The notes beneath the pieces were generated by a model. That model was given only the letters and a program-made list of their open reading frames with translations. It ran no database searches and was not told where the DNA came from. Position numbers and translations under genes: made by a program. From Gulosibacter macacae (GTDB taxonomy: Bacteria; Actinomycetota; Actinomycetes; Actinomycetales; Microbacteriaceae), in the NCBI RefSeq assembly GCF_003865375.1, contig NZ_RQVS01000009.1, forward strand, positions 1 through 64,000: a stretch of 64,000 nucleotides of DNA, in the 5' to 3' direction. Of the stretch, positions 16,881 to 24,775 are shown piece after piece. Numbering within the stretch: the stretch's first letter is position 1; each line of letters begins with the position of its first letter.

Positions 16881-17693
16881 ATGCTCATCCTCGCCGGCAC
16901 CCCGATCGGCAACCTCGGCGACGCCTCCGCGCGACTCGTCGAGACGCTCCGGAACGCCGACCTCGTCGCCTGCGAAGACACCCGCACCACCGCGAAGCTG
17001 CTCCAGCTCCTCGGCATCGAGGAACGGCCGAAGCTCCTCGCGCTCAACGAGCACAACGAGCGGGAGCTCGCCGCCGAGCTCGCCGAGCGGGCCGCCGAGG
17101 GCGACGTCGTGCTCGTCTCGGATGCGGGCATGCCCGGCATCTCCGACCCCGGCTACCCGGTCGTCGTCGCGTGCGCCGACACCGGCGTCACCGTGACGAG
17201 CGTGCCCGGCCCGAGCGCCGTGATCACCGCGCTCGCGGTGTCGGGCCTGCCGACCGACCGGTTCACGTTCGAGGGCTTCGCGCCGCGGAAGGCGGGGGAG
17301 CGGGCGAAGCTCATCGCGCAACTCGCCGCCGAGCCGCGCACCGCCGTGCTCTACGAGTCGCCGCATCGGCTCGCCGCGACCCTCGCCGAGTTCGCCGCCG
17401 CCTGGCCGGAGCGCCGGGCCGCCGTGTGCCGCGAGCTCACGAAGCTCCACGAGGAGACCCGCCGCGGCACGCTCGCCGAGCTCGCCGAGTGGGCGGCCGA
17501 CGGCGTGCGCGGCGAGATCGTCATCGTGCTCGGCGGCGCGGCGGCGGTCGAGACCGACCCGGCCGACGCGCTCGCCGAGGTGCGGCGGCTCGTCGCCGAC
17601 GGGATGCGCCTGAAAGACGCGACGGCGCAGGTCGCCGAAGCGACCGGCCTGCGCCGTCGAGACCTCTACGAGGCCGCGCTCGCGGCCCACTGA
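16881..17693 (+). CDS. rsmI: 16S rRNA (cytidine-2'-O)-methyltransferase RsmI
   Basis: A 270-residue SAM-dependent tetrapyrrole-methylase-fold enzyme that 2'-O-methylates C1402 of 16S rRNA. Motifs: LAGTPIGNLGDAS, CEDTRTT, SDAGMPGISDPGY, VPGPSA and YESPHR. Start ATG 16881 is 5 bp after the pmt stop, so they are probably cotranscribed. Third codon positions are almost entirely G or C, more extreme than in many neighbours. Confidence 0.94.
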   Translation: MLILAGTPIGNLGDASARLVETLRNADLVACEDTRTTAKLLQLLGIEERPKLLALNEHNERELAAELAERAAEGDVVLVSDAGMPGISDPGYPVVVACADTGVTVTSVPGPSAVITALAVSGLPTDRFTFEGFAPRKAGERAKLIAQLAAEPRTAVLYESPHRLAATLAEFAAAWPERRAAVCRELTKLHEETRRGTLAELAEWAADGVRGEIVIVLGGAAAVETDPADALAEVRRLVADGMRLKDATAQVAEATGLRRRDLYEAALAAH

Positions 17694-17717
17694 CTCCGGA
17701 TATTCGGGGAGGAAACG

Positions 17718-18347
17718 TTGCCGACGCCGCTGCTGCTCTGGGGCTATCCCATCCAGTCGATCGCCGCGCTCGAAGCGGAAGGAGTGCCGCCCGAGGCGTC
17801 GGGGATGATCGGCATCTCCGAGCGATTCGACACGAAGCGGACGCACCCCGACTTCGACTTCCCCTGGGCGGCGACCTACTCACCGGAACCGTTGCCGCCG
17901 ATGCCGGAGCACGTCACGATCTGCCTCAAGCGAGTGAACGCGGTGCACTTCGACTTCATCCCCTACGGCGACTTCTTCATCCTGTCGGAGCGCCTGCTCG
18001 TGTTCCTCGAGGACCACCGCTTCGACTACGCGTTCGACCGGAGTCGGGCGTCGATCGTGAACACGAAGGGGCAGCCGCTCACCGACGAGACGTTCTTCCT
18101 GCTTCGGAGGGACGACCTGCGCATCGGAGACGAGGTGGAGTGGGTCGACGGCGACAGCGACGGCGACGGCGAACAGGCGATCACCCGCTCCGAGAAGCGG
18201 GTCCTGCTCTCCGACGAGGACGGCTACGAGTCGTGCCTCTTCGTGGATGCGACGCTCAAAGCGACCCTGGAACAGCGATTCCGTACCGTGCATCTCTTCA
18301 CGGCAGCCGAGTGGAACCGCTTGGACGATGACGGGTGGGACTTCTAG
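17718..18347 (+). CDS. DUF1629/Imm43-like hypothetical protein
   Basis: A 209-residue soluble protein without membrane segments. The middle (NAVHFDFIPYGDFFILSERLLVFLED, about 75-100) resembles the DUF1629 family, some members of which are classed as immunity proteins; this is a weak resemblance. An acidic patch GDSDGDGE lies near residue 147. The start is TTG 17718, chosen because a strong GGGGAGGAAA (17706-17714) precedes it by 3-4 nt. It interrupts the usual rsmI-metG neighbourhood. No toxin partner is adjacent. Confidence 0.6.
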   Translation: MPTPLLLWGYPIQSIAALEAEGVPPEASGMIGISERFDTKRTHPDFDFPWAATYSPEPLPPMPEHVTICLKRVNAVHFDFIPYGDFFILSERLLVFLEDHRFDYAFDRSRASIVNTKGQPLTDETFFLLRRDDLRIGDEVEWVDGDSDGDGEQAITRSEKRVLLSDEDGYESCLFVDATLKATLEQRFRTVHLFTAAEWNRLDDDGWDF

Positions 18348-18414
18348 GCGCTCGTCGCCGTGCGAGCTGTCACAGTGCGCAATCGCCGCCCCGTGCCTCG
18401 GTAGACTGGCCGGC

Positions 18415-19974
18415 ATGGCTTCCGGTGACTCGTTCTACCTCACTACCCCCATCTTCTACGTCAACGACGTGCCCCACATCGGGCACGCCTACGCCGAAGT
18501 GGCGGCAGACGTGCTCGCCCGCTGGCACCGCCAGCGCGGCGACGACACCTGGTTCCTCACCGGCACCGACGAGCACGGGCAGAAGATCCTCCGCTCGGCC
18601 GCCGCGAACGACGTCACCCCGAAGGAGTGGGCCGACAAGCTCGTCGAAGAGGCGTGGAAGCCGCTGCTCAAGACGCTCAACCTCTCGAACGACGACTTCA
18701 TCCGCACGACCGACGAGCGCCACGAGGTGCGCGTGCAGAAGTTCCTCTCGCAGCTCAACGACGCCGGCTTCATCTACGAGGACGAGTTCGAGGCGCTCTA
18801 CTGCGTCGGCTGCGAGGAGTTCAAGCCCGAGTCGGAGATCGTCGCGGGCGAGGGCCAGTACGAGGGCCAGCAGGTGTGCGCGATCCACTCGAAGCCGATG
18901 GAGCTGCTCAGCGAGCGCAACTACTTCTTCCGCCTCAGCGACTTCGAGCAGCCGCTGCTCGACTACTACGAGGCGAACCCCGACTTCATCCAGCCGCAGT
19001 CGGCCCGCAACGAGGTCGTGAGCTTCGTGCGCTCGGGCCTCCACGACCTGTCGATCTCGCGCACGAGCTTCGACTGGGGCATCAAGGTGCCGTGGGACGA
19101 CGCGCACGTCATCTACGTGTGGTTCGACGCGCTGCTCAACTACGTCACGGCGATTGGCTTCGGCGACGACGACGGCGAGTTCGAGCGCCGCTGGCCCGCC
19201 CACCACGTCGTTGGTAAAGACATCCTCCGCTTCCACGCGGTGATCTGGCCCGCGATGCTCATGGCCGCCGGCATCGAACCGCCGCAGCGCGTGTTCGCGA
19301 CCGGCTGGCTGCTCGTCGGCGGCGAGAAGATGTCGAAGTCGAAGCTCACCGGCATCCCGCCGCACGAGATCACCGACGTGTTCGGCACCGACGCCTTCCG
19401 CTACTACTTCATGCGCGCCATCCACTTCGGCCAGGACGGCTCGTTCTCGTGGGAAGACCTCCACGCCCGCTACCACGCCGAACTCGCGAACGGCTTCGGC
19501 AACCTCGCCTCGCGCGTCATCGCGATGGTGCACAAGTACTTCGACGGCGAACTCCCTGAGGTGGCCGCGCGCGACGAGGCGGATGAACGCATCCTCACGC
19601 TCGCAAACAGCATCACCGCCACCGCCGATGCTGCCATCGACCGCTTTGCCATCGACCAGGCGATTGCCGAGGTGTGGCAGCTCGTTGATGCGCTCAATCT
19701 CTACATCACCGAGCAGCAGCCGTGGGTGCTCGCAAAGAGCGAGGACACTCGCGACCGCCTTGCCGCCGTGCTCGACACCGCCGTGCGCGGCCTTGGCGTG
19801 CTTGCCGTGCTCCTGCACCCGATTTTGCCGCAGGCGACCGACAAGCTCTGGGCGGCGCTCGGTGCCGAAGGCGCGCTCGACGAGCAGCGCATCGCCGACG
19901 CCCTCGACTGGCGCTCAAGCGGCCGCGTCGGCGAACTGCCCGCGCTCTTCCCGCGCGTCGAGCAGGCCGACTAG
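18415..19974 (+). CDS. metG: methionyl-tRNA synthetase
   Basis: A 519-residue class I aminoacyl-tRNA synthetase. HIGH is at 21-24 and KMSKS near residue 305. The connective region has one CxxC-like remnant (CVGCEE). The anticodon-binding domain contains the usual QQPWVLAK. There is no C-terminal tRNA-binding extension, as in the shorter actinobacterial form. ATG 18415 lies 7 nt after TAGACT (18402-18407), indicating a leaderless mRNA. Third positions are almost purely C/G up to about 19.1 kb and more relaxed afterwards. tatD follows 9 bp downstream. Confidence 0.95.
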   Translation: MASGDSFYLTTPIFYVNDVPHIGHAYAEVAADVLARWHRQRGDDTWFLTGTDEHGQKILRSAAANDVTPKEWADKLVEEAWKPLLKTLNLSNDDFIRTTDERHEVRVQKFLSQLNDAGFIYEDEFEALYCVGCEEFKPESEIVAGEGQYEGQQVCAIHSKPMELLSERNYFFRLSDFEQPLLDYYEANPDFIQPQSARNEVVSFVRSGLHDLSISRTSFDWGIKVPWDDAHVIYVWFDALLNYVTAIGFGDDDGEFERRWPAHHVVGKDILRFHAVIWPAMLMAAGIEPPQRVFATGWLLVGGEKMSKSKLTGIPPHEITDVFGTDAFRYYFMRAIHFGQDGSFSWEDLHARYHAELANGFGNLASRVIAMVHKYFDGELPEVAARDEADERILTLANSITATADAAIDRFAIDQAIAEVWQLVDALNLYITEQQPWVLAKSEDTRDRLAAVLDTAVRGLGVLAVLLHPILPQATDKLWAALGAEGALDEQRIADALDWRSSGRVGELPALFPRVEQAD

Positions 19975-19983
19975 GTCGCCCGC

Positions 19984-20907
19984 ATGCCGTATCCGCAGCG
20001 TCGCGATACCGTCGCCGAAACCGGGCAACGTCGCGAACTGAAGTACCCCGAGGTGCCGGCACCGCTCGCGGTCGCCTGCTATGACAATCACACCCACCTC
20101 GAAATTGAGGATGGGGAGGTCGGGCTCTCGGTGCGCGAGCATATGGATCTCGCGGCCGACGCGAACATCCTCGGTGCGATCACGGTCGGGGGCGATTTGC
20201 GCTCGAGCCGCTGGCAGGTCGAGGCCGCGAACGAAGACGCGCGGTTGCTCGCGGCCGTGGCCGTGCATCCAAATGAGGCGCCTGAGCTTGCCGCCCGCGG
20301 CGAACTCGAGGATGCGTGGGCGCAGATCGAGCAACTCGCGCACGACCCGCGCGTGGCCGCGATCGGCGAGACCGGCCTCGATTTCTTCCGCACCTCGGGC
20401 GACGAGCCAATCGCTGCGCAATTCGCCTCGTTTGAAGCGCATATCGACATGGCGAAGCGCCTGGGTCTGCCGATGCAGATTCACGACCGGGAGGCGCATG
20501 ACGCCGTCGTTGAGACCCTGCGTCGCGTGGGGGCGCCTGCCGGCACTGTGTTCCACTGTTTCTCGGGTGATGCCGCCCTCGCCCGCATCGCGGCCGAGGA
20601 AGGCTGGTTCCTCTCGTTCGCGGGGAATGTGACGTTCAAGAACGCCCCGAATCTCCGCGAGGCGCTCGAAGTGATTCCGCGGGAACTCATCCTCGTCGAA
20701 ACCGACGCGCCCTTCCTCACACCGATCCCCTTCCGCGGCCGCCCAAACGCGCCCTACCTCTTGCCGGTCACGCTGCGCTTCATGGCCGAGCACCTCGGCA
20801 CGGATGCGGACGAGTTCGCCGGGCAGGTGGCTGAGAACACGCTTGGTCTCTACGGGCCCTTCGACCCCGAAGCACGGGCTGCGTGGCGCGCGGAGCGTGC
20901 CGCATGA
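19984..20907 (+). CDS. tatD: TatD family metal-dependent deoxyribonuclease
   Basis: A 307-residue amidohydrolase-fold hydrolase. Metal ligands are in [32 protein letters not shown] and [10 protein letters not shown]. TatD enzymes are 3'-5' DNases/RNases in DNA repair. The first 25 residues are an extra segment before the fold. The stop overlaps the rsmA start (ATGA), and the gene lies in the conserved metG-tatD-rsmA-ispE order. Confidence 0.93.
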   Translation: MPYPQRRDTVAETGQRRELKYPEVPAPLAVACYDNHTHLEIEDGEVGLSVREHMDLAADANILGAITVGGDLRSSRWQVEAANEDARLLAAVAVHPNEAPELAARGELEDAWAQIEQLAHDPRVAAIGETGLDFFRTSGDEPIAAQFASFEAHIDMAKRLGLPMQIHDREAHDAVVETLRRVGAPAGTVFHCFSGDAALARIAAEEGWFLSFAGNVTFKNAPNLREALEVIPRELILVETDAPFLTPIPFRGRPNAPYLLPVTLRFMAEHLGTDADEFAGQVAENTLGLYGPFDPEARAAWRAERAA

Positions 20908-21758
20908 GCGAGGTGAAGCTCCTCGGCCCGGCCGAGATCCGTGACTTGGCGGCACTCCTCGATGTGCAGCCGACGAAGAAGCTCGGCCAGAACTTCGTGC
21001 ACGATCACGGCACGGTGCGTCGCATCGTGACCACCGCATCCGTGTCGCCGGGCGAGCGGGTGCTCGAAGTGGGTCCGGGACTCGGCTCGCTCACCCTCGC
21101 GCTCCTTGAGGCCGGCGCCGCGGTGACCGCCATCGAGATCGATGAGCGGCTCGCCGCGCAGCTGCCGCGCACCACCGAAGTCATGGCGCCCACGGTCGCT
21201 GATCGCCTCGAGGTGATCACCCAGGATGCGCTGCGCGTCGACGAGGTGCCGGGTGAACCGGTCGCCATCGTCGCCAATCTGCCGTACAACGTATCGGTGC
21301 CCGTGCTCCTGCACCTGCTCGAGCGGGTGCCGTCGCTGCGCCGCGGCGTCGTCATGGTGCAGCGCGAGGTGGGGGAGCGGCTCGCCGCAAGTCCCGGCTC
21401 GAAGGTGTACGGCTCGCCAAGCGTCAAGGCTGCCTGGTACGGCACCTGGCGCACGGCCGGGCTCGTCGGCCGCAAGGTGTTTTGGCCGGTGCCGAATGTC
21501 GATTCGGTGCTCGTGTCATTCGAAGCACACGAGGCGCATCCGGGTGACGAGGCCCTGCGCCGACGCATGTTCGCGCTCGTCGATGCGGCCTTCGGTCAGC
21601 GCCGCAAGATGCTGCGGCAATCACTCGCGGCCTGCTTCGACGGTTCCTCGCAGCTTGCCACGGAGGCGCTCGAAGCCGCCGGCATCGATCCGACCGCGCG
21701 CGGCGAGGCACTCGAACCGGATGCGTTCGTGCGGCTCGCGCGCATCCCGGCGCCGTAG
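20904..21758 (+). CDS. rsmA: 16S rRNA dimethyladenosine transferase RsmA/KsgA
   Basis: A 284-residue SAM-dependent enzyme that dimethylates A1518/A1519 of 16S rRNA. Motifs: [10 protein letters not shown] at the N-terminus, [12 protein letters not shown] for SAM binding, [11 protein letters not shown] for the target adenine, and C-terminal [15 protein letters not shown] 20904 overlaps the tatD stop by the ATGA arrangement, implying translational coupling. Confidence 0.96.
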   Translation: MSEVKLLGPAEIRDLAALLDVQPTKKLGQNFVHDHGTVRRIVTTASVSPGERVLEVGPGLGSLTLALLEAGAAVTAIEIDERLAAQLPRTTEVMAPTVADRLEVITQDALRVDEVPGEPVAIVANLPYNVSVPVLLHLLERVPSLRRGVVMVQREVGERLAASPGSKVYGSPSVKAAWYGTWRTAGLVGRKVFWPVPNVDSVLVSFEAHEAHPGDEALRRRMFALVDAAFGQRRKMLRQSLAACFDGSSQLATEALEAAGIDPTARGEALEPDAFVRLARIPAP

Positions 21759-21783
21759 AGCCAAGCCTCGCTAGCCTGGACGC

Positions 21784-22707
21784 ATGCAGAATTTCGTCAC
21801 CGCCCGCGCGCCCGGCAAGATCAACGTCGCGCTCGCGGTGGGCGATCTTGCCGACGACGGCTATCACCCGCTCGCCACGGTCTTTCTTGCGCTCAATCTC
21901 ACCGAAGATGTCACCGCCCACCGCGCCGAAGGGTTGAGCCTCGAGTACGCGCCAGGGCCCATCGATACGAGTGACCTCGCCACCGATGAGTCGAACCTCG
22001 CGATTCGAGCGGCGCGCCTGCTTGCTGACACGACGGGGCATCCGGCGGATGCGGCGCTCACGATCACGAAGCGGGTACCGATCGCCGGTGGCATGGGCGG
22101 CGGTTCGGCCGATGCGGCAGCGGCACTGGTCGCCTGCGATGCGCTCTGGGGCACTAACCTCACCCGCGAAGATCTCGTCGCCCTCGCCGCGAAGCTCGGC
22201 GCCGATGTGCCGTTCGCGGTCGCTGGCGGCGTCGCACTCGGTACCGGTCGCGGCGATGTGCTCTCGCCCGTACTCACCGAAGGCACGTTCGAGTGGGTGT
22301 TGCGCCTCAGCGACGAGGGGATGTCGACCCCGCTCACCTTCCGCGCGCTCGACGAGCATCGCGCAAAGCACGGCGCAGCCCTCGGCCCGGTGGTCGATCC
22401 TGAAATCGAAGCGCGGGTCTTGCACGCCCTGCGCGCGGGCGACCCGGTCGCACTCGCGGATGCGCTGTCGAACGATCTGCAGGCCCCCGCGCTGCAATTG
22501 CGTCCAGACCTCGCTGAGGCACTTGAATTTGGTGAGACGCACGGGGCGCTCGCGGGCATTGTCTCGGGCTCGGGGCCAACACTCGGGTTCTTGGCGGCGG
22601 ATGCAGCCGGTGCCGACGCGCTTGCGGCCACGTTCCGGCGTGAGGGGCATCGAGTGGTGCGGGCGAGTGGGCCGGTGCCCGGTGCGCGCGTGATTGAGGC
22701 GGCGTGA
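21784..22707 (+). CDS. ispE: 4-diphosphocytidyl-2-C-methyl-D-erythritol kinase IspE
   Basis: A 307-residue GHMP kinase of the MEP isoprenoid pathway. N-terminal ARAPGKINVAL, ATP-binding PIAGGMGGGSADAAAAL and C-terminal GSGPTLGFLA are all present. It has its own TAGCCT box 6 nt before the ATG, so it can be transcribed as a leaderless mRNA as well as by read-through from rsmA. Confidence 0.95.
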   Translation: MQNFVTARAPGKINVALAVGDLADDGYHPLATVFLALNLTEDVTAHRAEGLSLEYAPGPIDTSDLATDESNLAIRAARLLADTTGHPADAALTITKRVPIAGGMGGGSADAAAALVACDALWGTNLTREDLVALAAKLGADVPFAVAGGVALGTGRGDVLSPVLTEGTFEWVLRLSDEGMSTPLTFRALDEHRAKHGAALGPVVDPEIEARVLHALRAGDPVALADALSNDLQAPALQLRPDLAEALEFGETHGALAGIVSGSGPTLGFLAADAAGADALAATFRREGHRVVRASGPVPGARVIEAA

Positions 22708-22765
22708 CTCGGCCAGCACCCGCAGCGCTGACTGCGGCAACATCATCGTGGCGATTGATCTGTGT

Positions 22766-22784
22766 GCCACCTCGCGCAGGTGGC
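22766..22784. terminator. hairpin between ispE and the dynamin-like gene
   Basis: GCCACCT and AGGTGGC form a 7-bp stem around CGCGC. No T-run follows. It may end the ispE transcript. Confidence 0.4.
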
Positions 22785-22816
22785 GAGAGCCACCACCTGG
22801 CAACTAGTTTGGCCAC

Positions 22817-24697
22817 ATGACCACCGACGCCGCCTCCGCACCCGGTGCAACGCCGCCGGCTGCGGCGAAACCGCCGAACCCGGCCACCGTTGCATTTCGT
22901 TCGCTCGGAACCGCGGCGAAGTCGTATGGGCTACAGCAACAGTTCGCGGCCATCGCTCGGATGGTGAAGGACTCGCGCGGCAAGCTACCAAGCATCGTGG
23001 TCGTCGGCGAAATGAACCGCGGCAAGTCGACGCTCGTGAATGCCCTGCTCGCTCAAGCCCGGCTCGCTCCGGCCGGGCCCGCGGAAATGACCGCGCTCGC
23101 GGTGAACTACACCCCGGCAAGCGAGGCGTTTCCGCTCGGGCAGGCCGAACTCGAGTATGCGAGCGAACCGAAGCTGCGACGCATCCCGGCAACCCACCTC
23201 GACCAGTGGATTCGTCTCGATTCGCCAACGCTCCTCAATGCCGAAGAGGCACCGTTGCAAGCCTCGCTCGCGGTGCGCCCCGGATTCGTGCAGAACTGCG
23301 TCATTGTCGACACCCCGGGCGCCGGTGGGCTCAGCGAGGCCTATGCCCTGCGGGCCCTCACGCGGGCGCGCGATGCGAGTGTGCTCCTTGTGGTGACCGA
23401 TGCCACCGGCCGCATCACCGTGCCGGCGCTCGATTTTCTTGAGCGATGCAGCACCCAGGTCGAATCGGTCGTCATCGCCGTCACCAAGATCGACCTCTAC
23501 CAAAACAATTGGCAGCAGATCGTCGATGAAAACCGAGAGGTGATCGCGCAACGACTCCCACGCCTCGCCAATGCGCCGGTGATCGGTGTCTCAGGCGCCT
23601 GGGGCGAGCGGGCGTCGGCCGAGCACGACCCGGCCCGGCGGCAGCGCTTGTTCGAAGCCAGCCGCATCCCCGAACTCGCCGCAGCCCTGCGTGCACCGCT
23701 CGAACGCGCGAACCAGCTGCCGACGCTCAATGCACTGCGGCAGGGGATTGGCCTGCTGTCTCGGCCCCTCGAGAAACTGCAGGCGGAGCGAGTGGCGCTC
23801 AGCGGCGACGATGCTGAGCACGAGGCGAAACACAAGGAACTCGTCGAATTGCGCAAGCACCGCGAAGAGCTCATGCGCACCTTCGAAGACTCGCGCTACG
23901 ACTGGAACGCGCAGGTTGACCGCGTGCGCGTTGACCTCACCGCAGCGAACTCCCGACTCGTGCGTGAATTCGGTGCGGCATGGCGGCAAAAGGTGCAGTC
24001 GAAGGGCACTGGCCTCGGCGCGAAGCAGGTGCTTGTGTTGCAGAACGAACTTGCCGCCGACCTCGAAGTCAATGTCAATATGGCGATGCGCGGTATTGCC
24101 GAGCGCTCCGGCCAATTGCTCAACGAGCTCTATTCGGCGGCCGGTATGGATCCGCATCGCACGCTCTTCGGTGAGGTCGAACGGCGGGCGAATGAGGCAG
24201 GCCAGGCCCCGCGTGGACCCATCGAACAGCAGGCTGCCTCGCTTGACCCGCGCACGCTCTTTTCGGGCTTCATCATGGGCTCGGGTATTGGCGGTCTCGC
24301 CCTCGGTGCCCTCCTCGGCCCGGTTGGTGCGGCCCTCATCGGTATGTCGGTGATGGGGTCGCTCGGCACGCTGCTTGCGCGGCGTCAGGCGAAACGCCAG
24401 TCGTTCTTGCAGACCGTGGGCGACGCAACGATCGAGTTGCGCGAGATTCTCGATCGCGCCGTGCGTGGCGTGCTCCAGGTCGTGTCAACGGATGCGAAAA
24501 AGGTGTTCGACCGCGATCTGCGCGCCTCAGCGAACGAGGCGAAAGCCGAGCTCGACCGTCTCGAATCGGCTCGACGCGCGAGTGAAAGCGAACGGGCAAA
24601 ACGCATCAAACAATTGGAGCCACGCATCGCCGATCTTGAAAAAGTCATCGCGCAAGCTGATGCCGAAGTGCGCCGGTTAGTTGAAGCTGAATCGTAA
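22817..24697 (+). CDS. dynamin-like GTPase (first of the cluster)
   Basis: A 626-residue large GTPase. G1 is GEMNRGKST (64-72), G3 DTPG (165-168), G4 TKID (223-226). Long alpha-helical stretches with heptad character surround a strongly hydrophobic glycine-rich segment (about 480-522), and the C-terminus is a charged coiled coil. This layout fits bacterial dynamin-like proteins such as the mycobacterial Ini proteins, which act on membranes. The start follows a TAGTTT box by 6 nt (leaderless). The Hsp70-type and second dynamin-like genes follow on the same strand. Confidence 0.82.
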   Translation: MTTDAASAPGATPPAAAKPPNPATVAFRSLGTAAKSYGLQQQFAAIARMVKDSRGKLPSIVVVGEMNRGKSTLVNALLAQARLAPAGPAEMTALAVNYTPASEAFPLGQAELEYASEPKLRRIPATHLDQWIRLDSPTLLNAEEAPLQASLAVRPGFVQNCVIVDTPGAGGLSEAYALRALTRARDASVLLVVTDATGRITVPALDFLERCSTQVESVVIAVTKIDLYQNNWQQIVDENREVIAQRLPRLANAPVIGVSGAWGERASAEHDPARRQRLFEASRIPELAAALRAPLERANQLPTLNALRQGIGLLSRPLEKLQAERVALSGDDAEHEAKHKELVELRKHREELMRTFEDSRYDWNAQVDRVRVDLTAANSRLVREFGAAWRQKVQSKGTGLGAKQVLVLQNELAADLEVNVNMAMRGIAERSGQLLNELYSAAGMDPHRTLFGEVERRANEAGQAPRGPIEQQAASLDPRTLFSGFIMGSGIGGLALGALLGPVGAALIGMSVMGSLGTLLARRQAKRQSFLQTVGDATIELREILDRAVRGVLQVVSTDAKKVFDRDLRASANEAKAELDRLESARRASESERAKRIKQLEPRIADLEKVIAQADAEVRRLVEAES

Positions 24698-24702
24698 GCG
24701 GC

Positions 24703-24737
24703 CCCCTGACCTCGTATCCTCAGGGGAGGCATGTTTT
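24703..24737 (+). terminator. possible terminator after the first dynamin-like gene
   Basis: CCCCTGA (24703-24709) and TCAGGGG (24720-24726) form a perfect 7-bp stem with a 10-nt loop; GTTTTA follows a few bases later. If active, the Hsp70-like gene needs its own promoter. Confidence 0.4.
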
Positions 24738-24775
24738 AGACGGTTCGCGGTGATGCCGCACGATGAAAGGATTCG

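Noticed and set aside
18487-19974. Possible frameshift in metG because of the composition change
   Set aside because: The reading frame is continuous with HIGH, KMSKS and anticodon-binding motifs in order.
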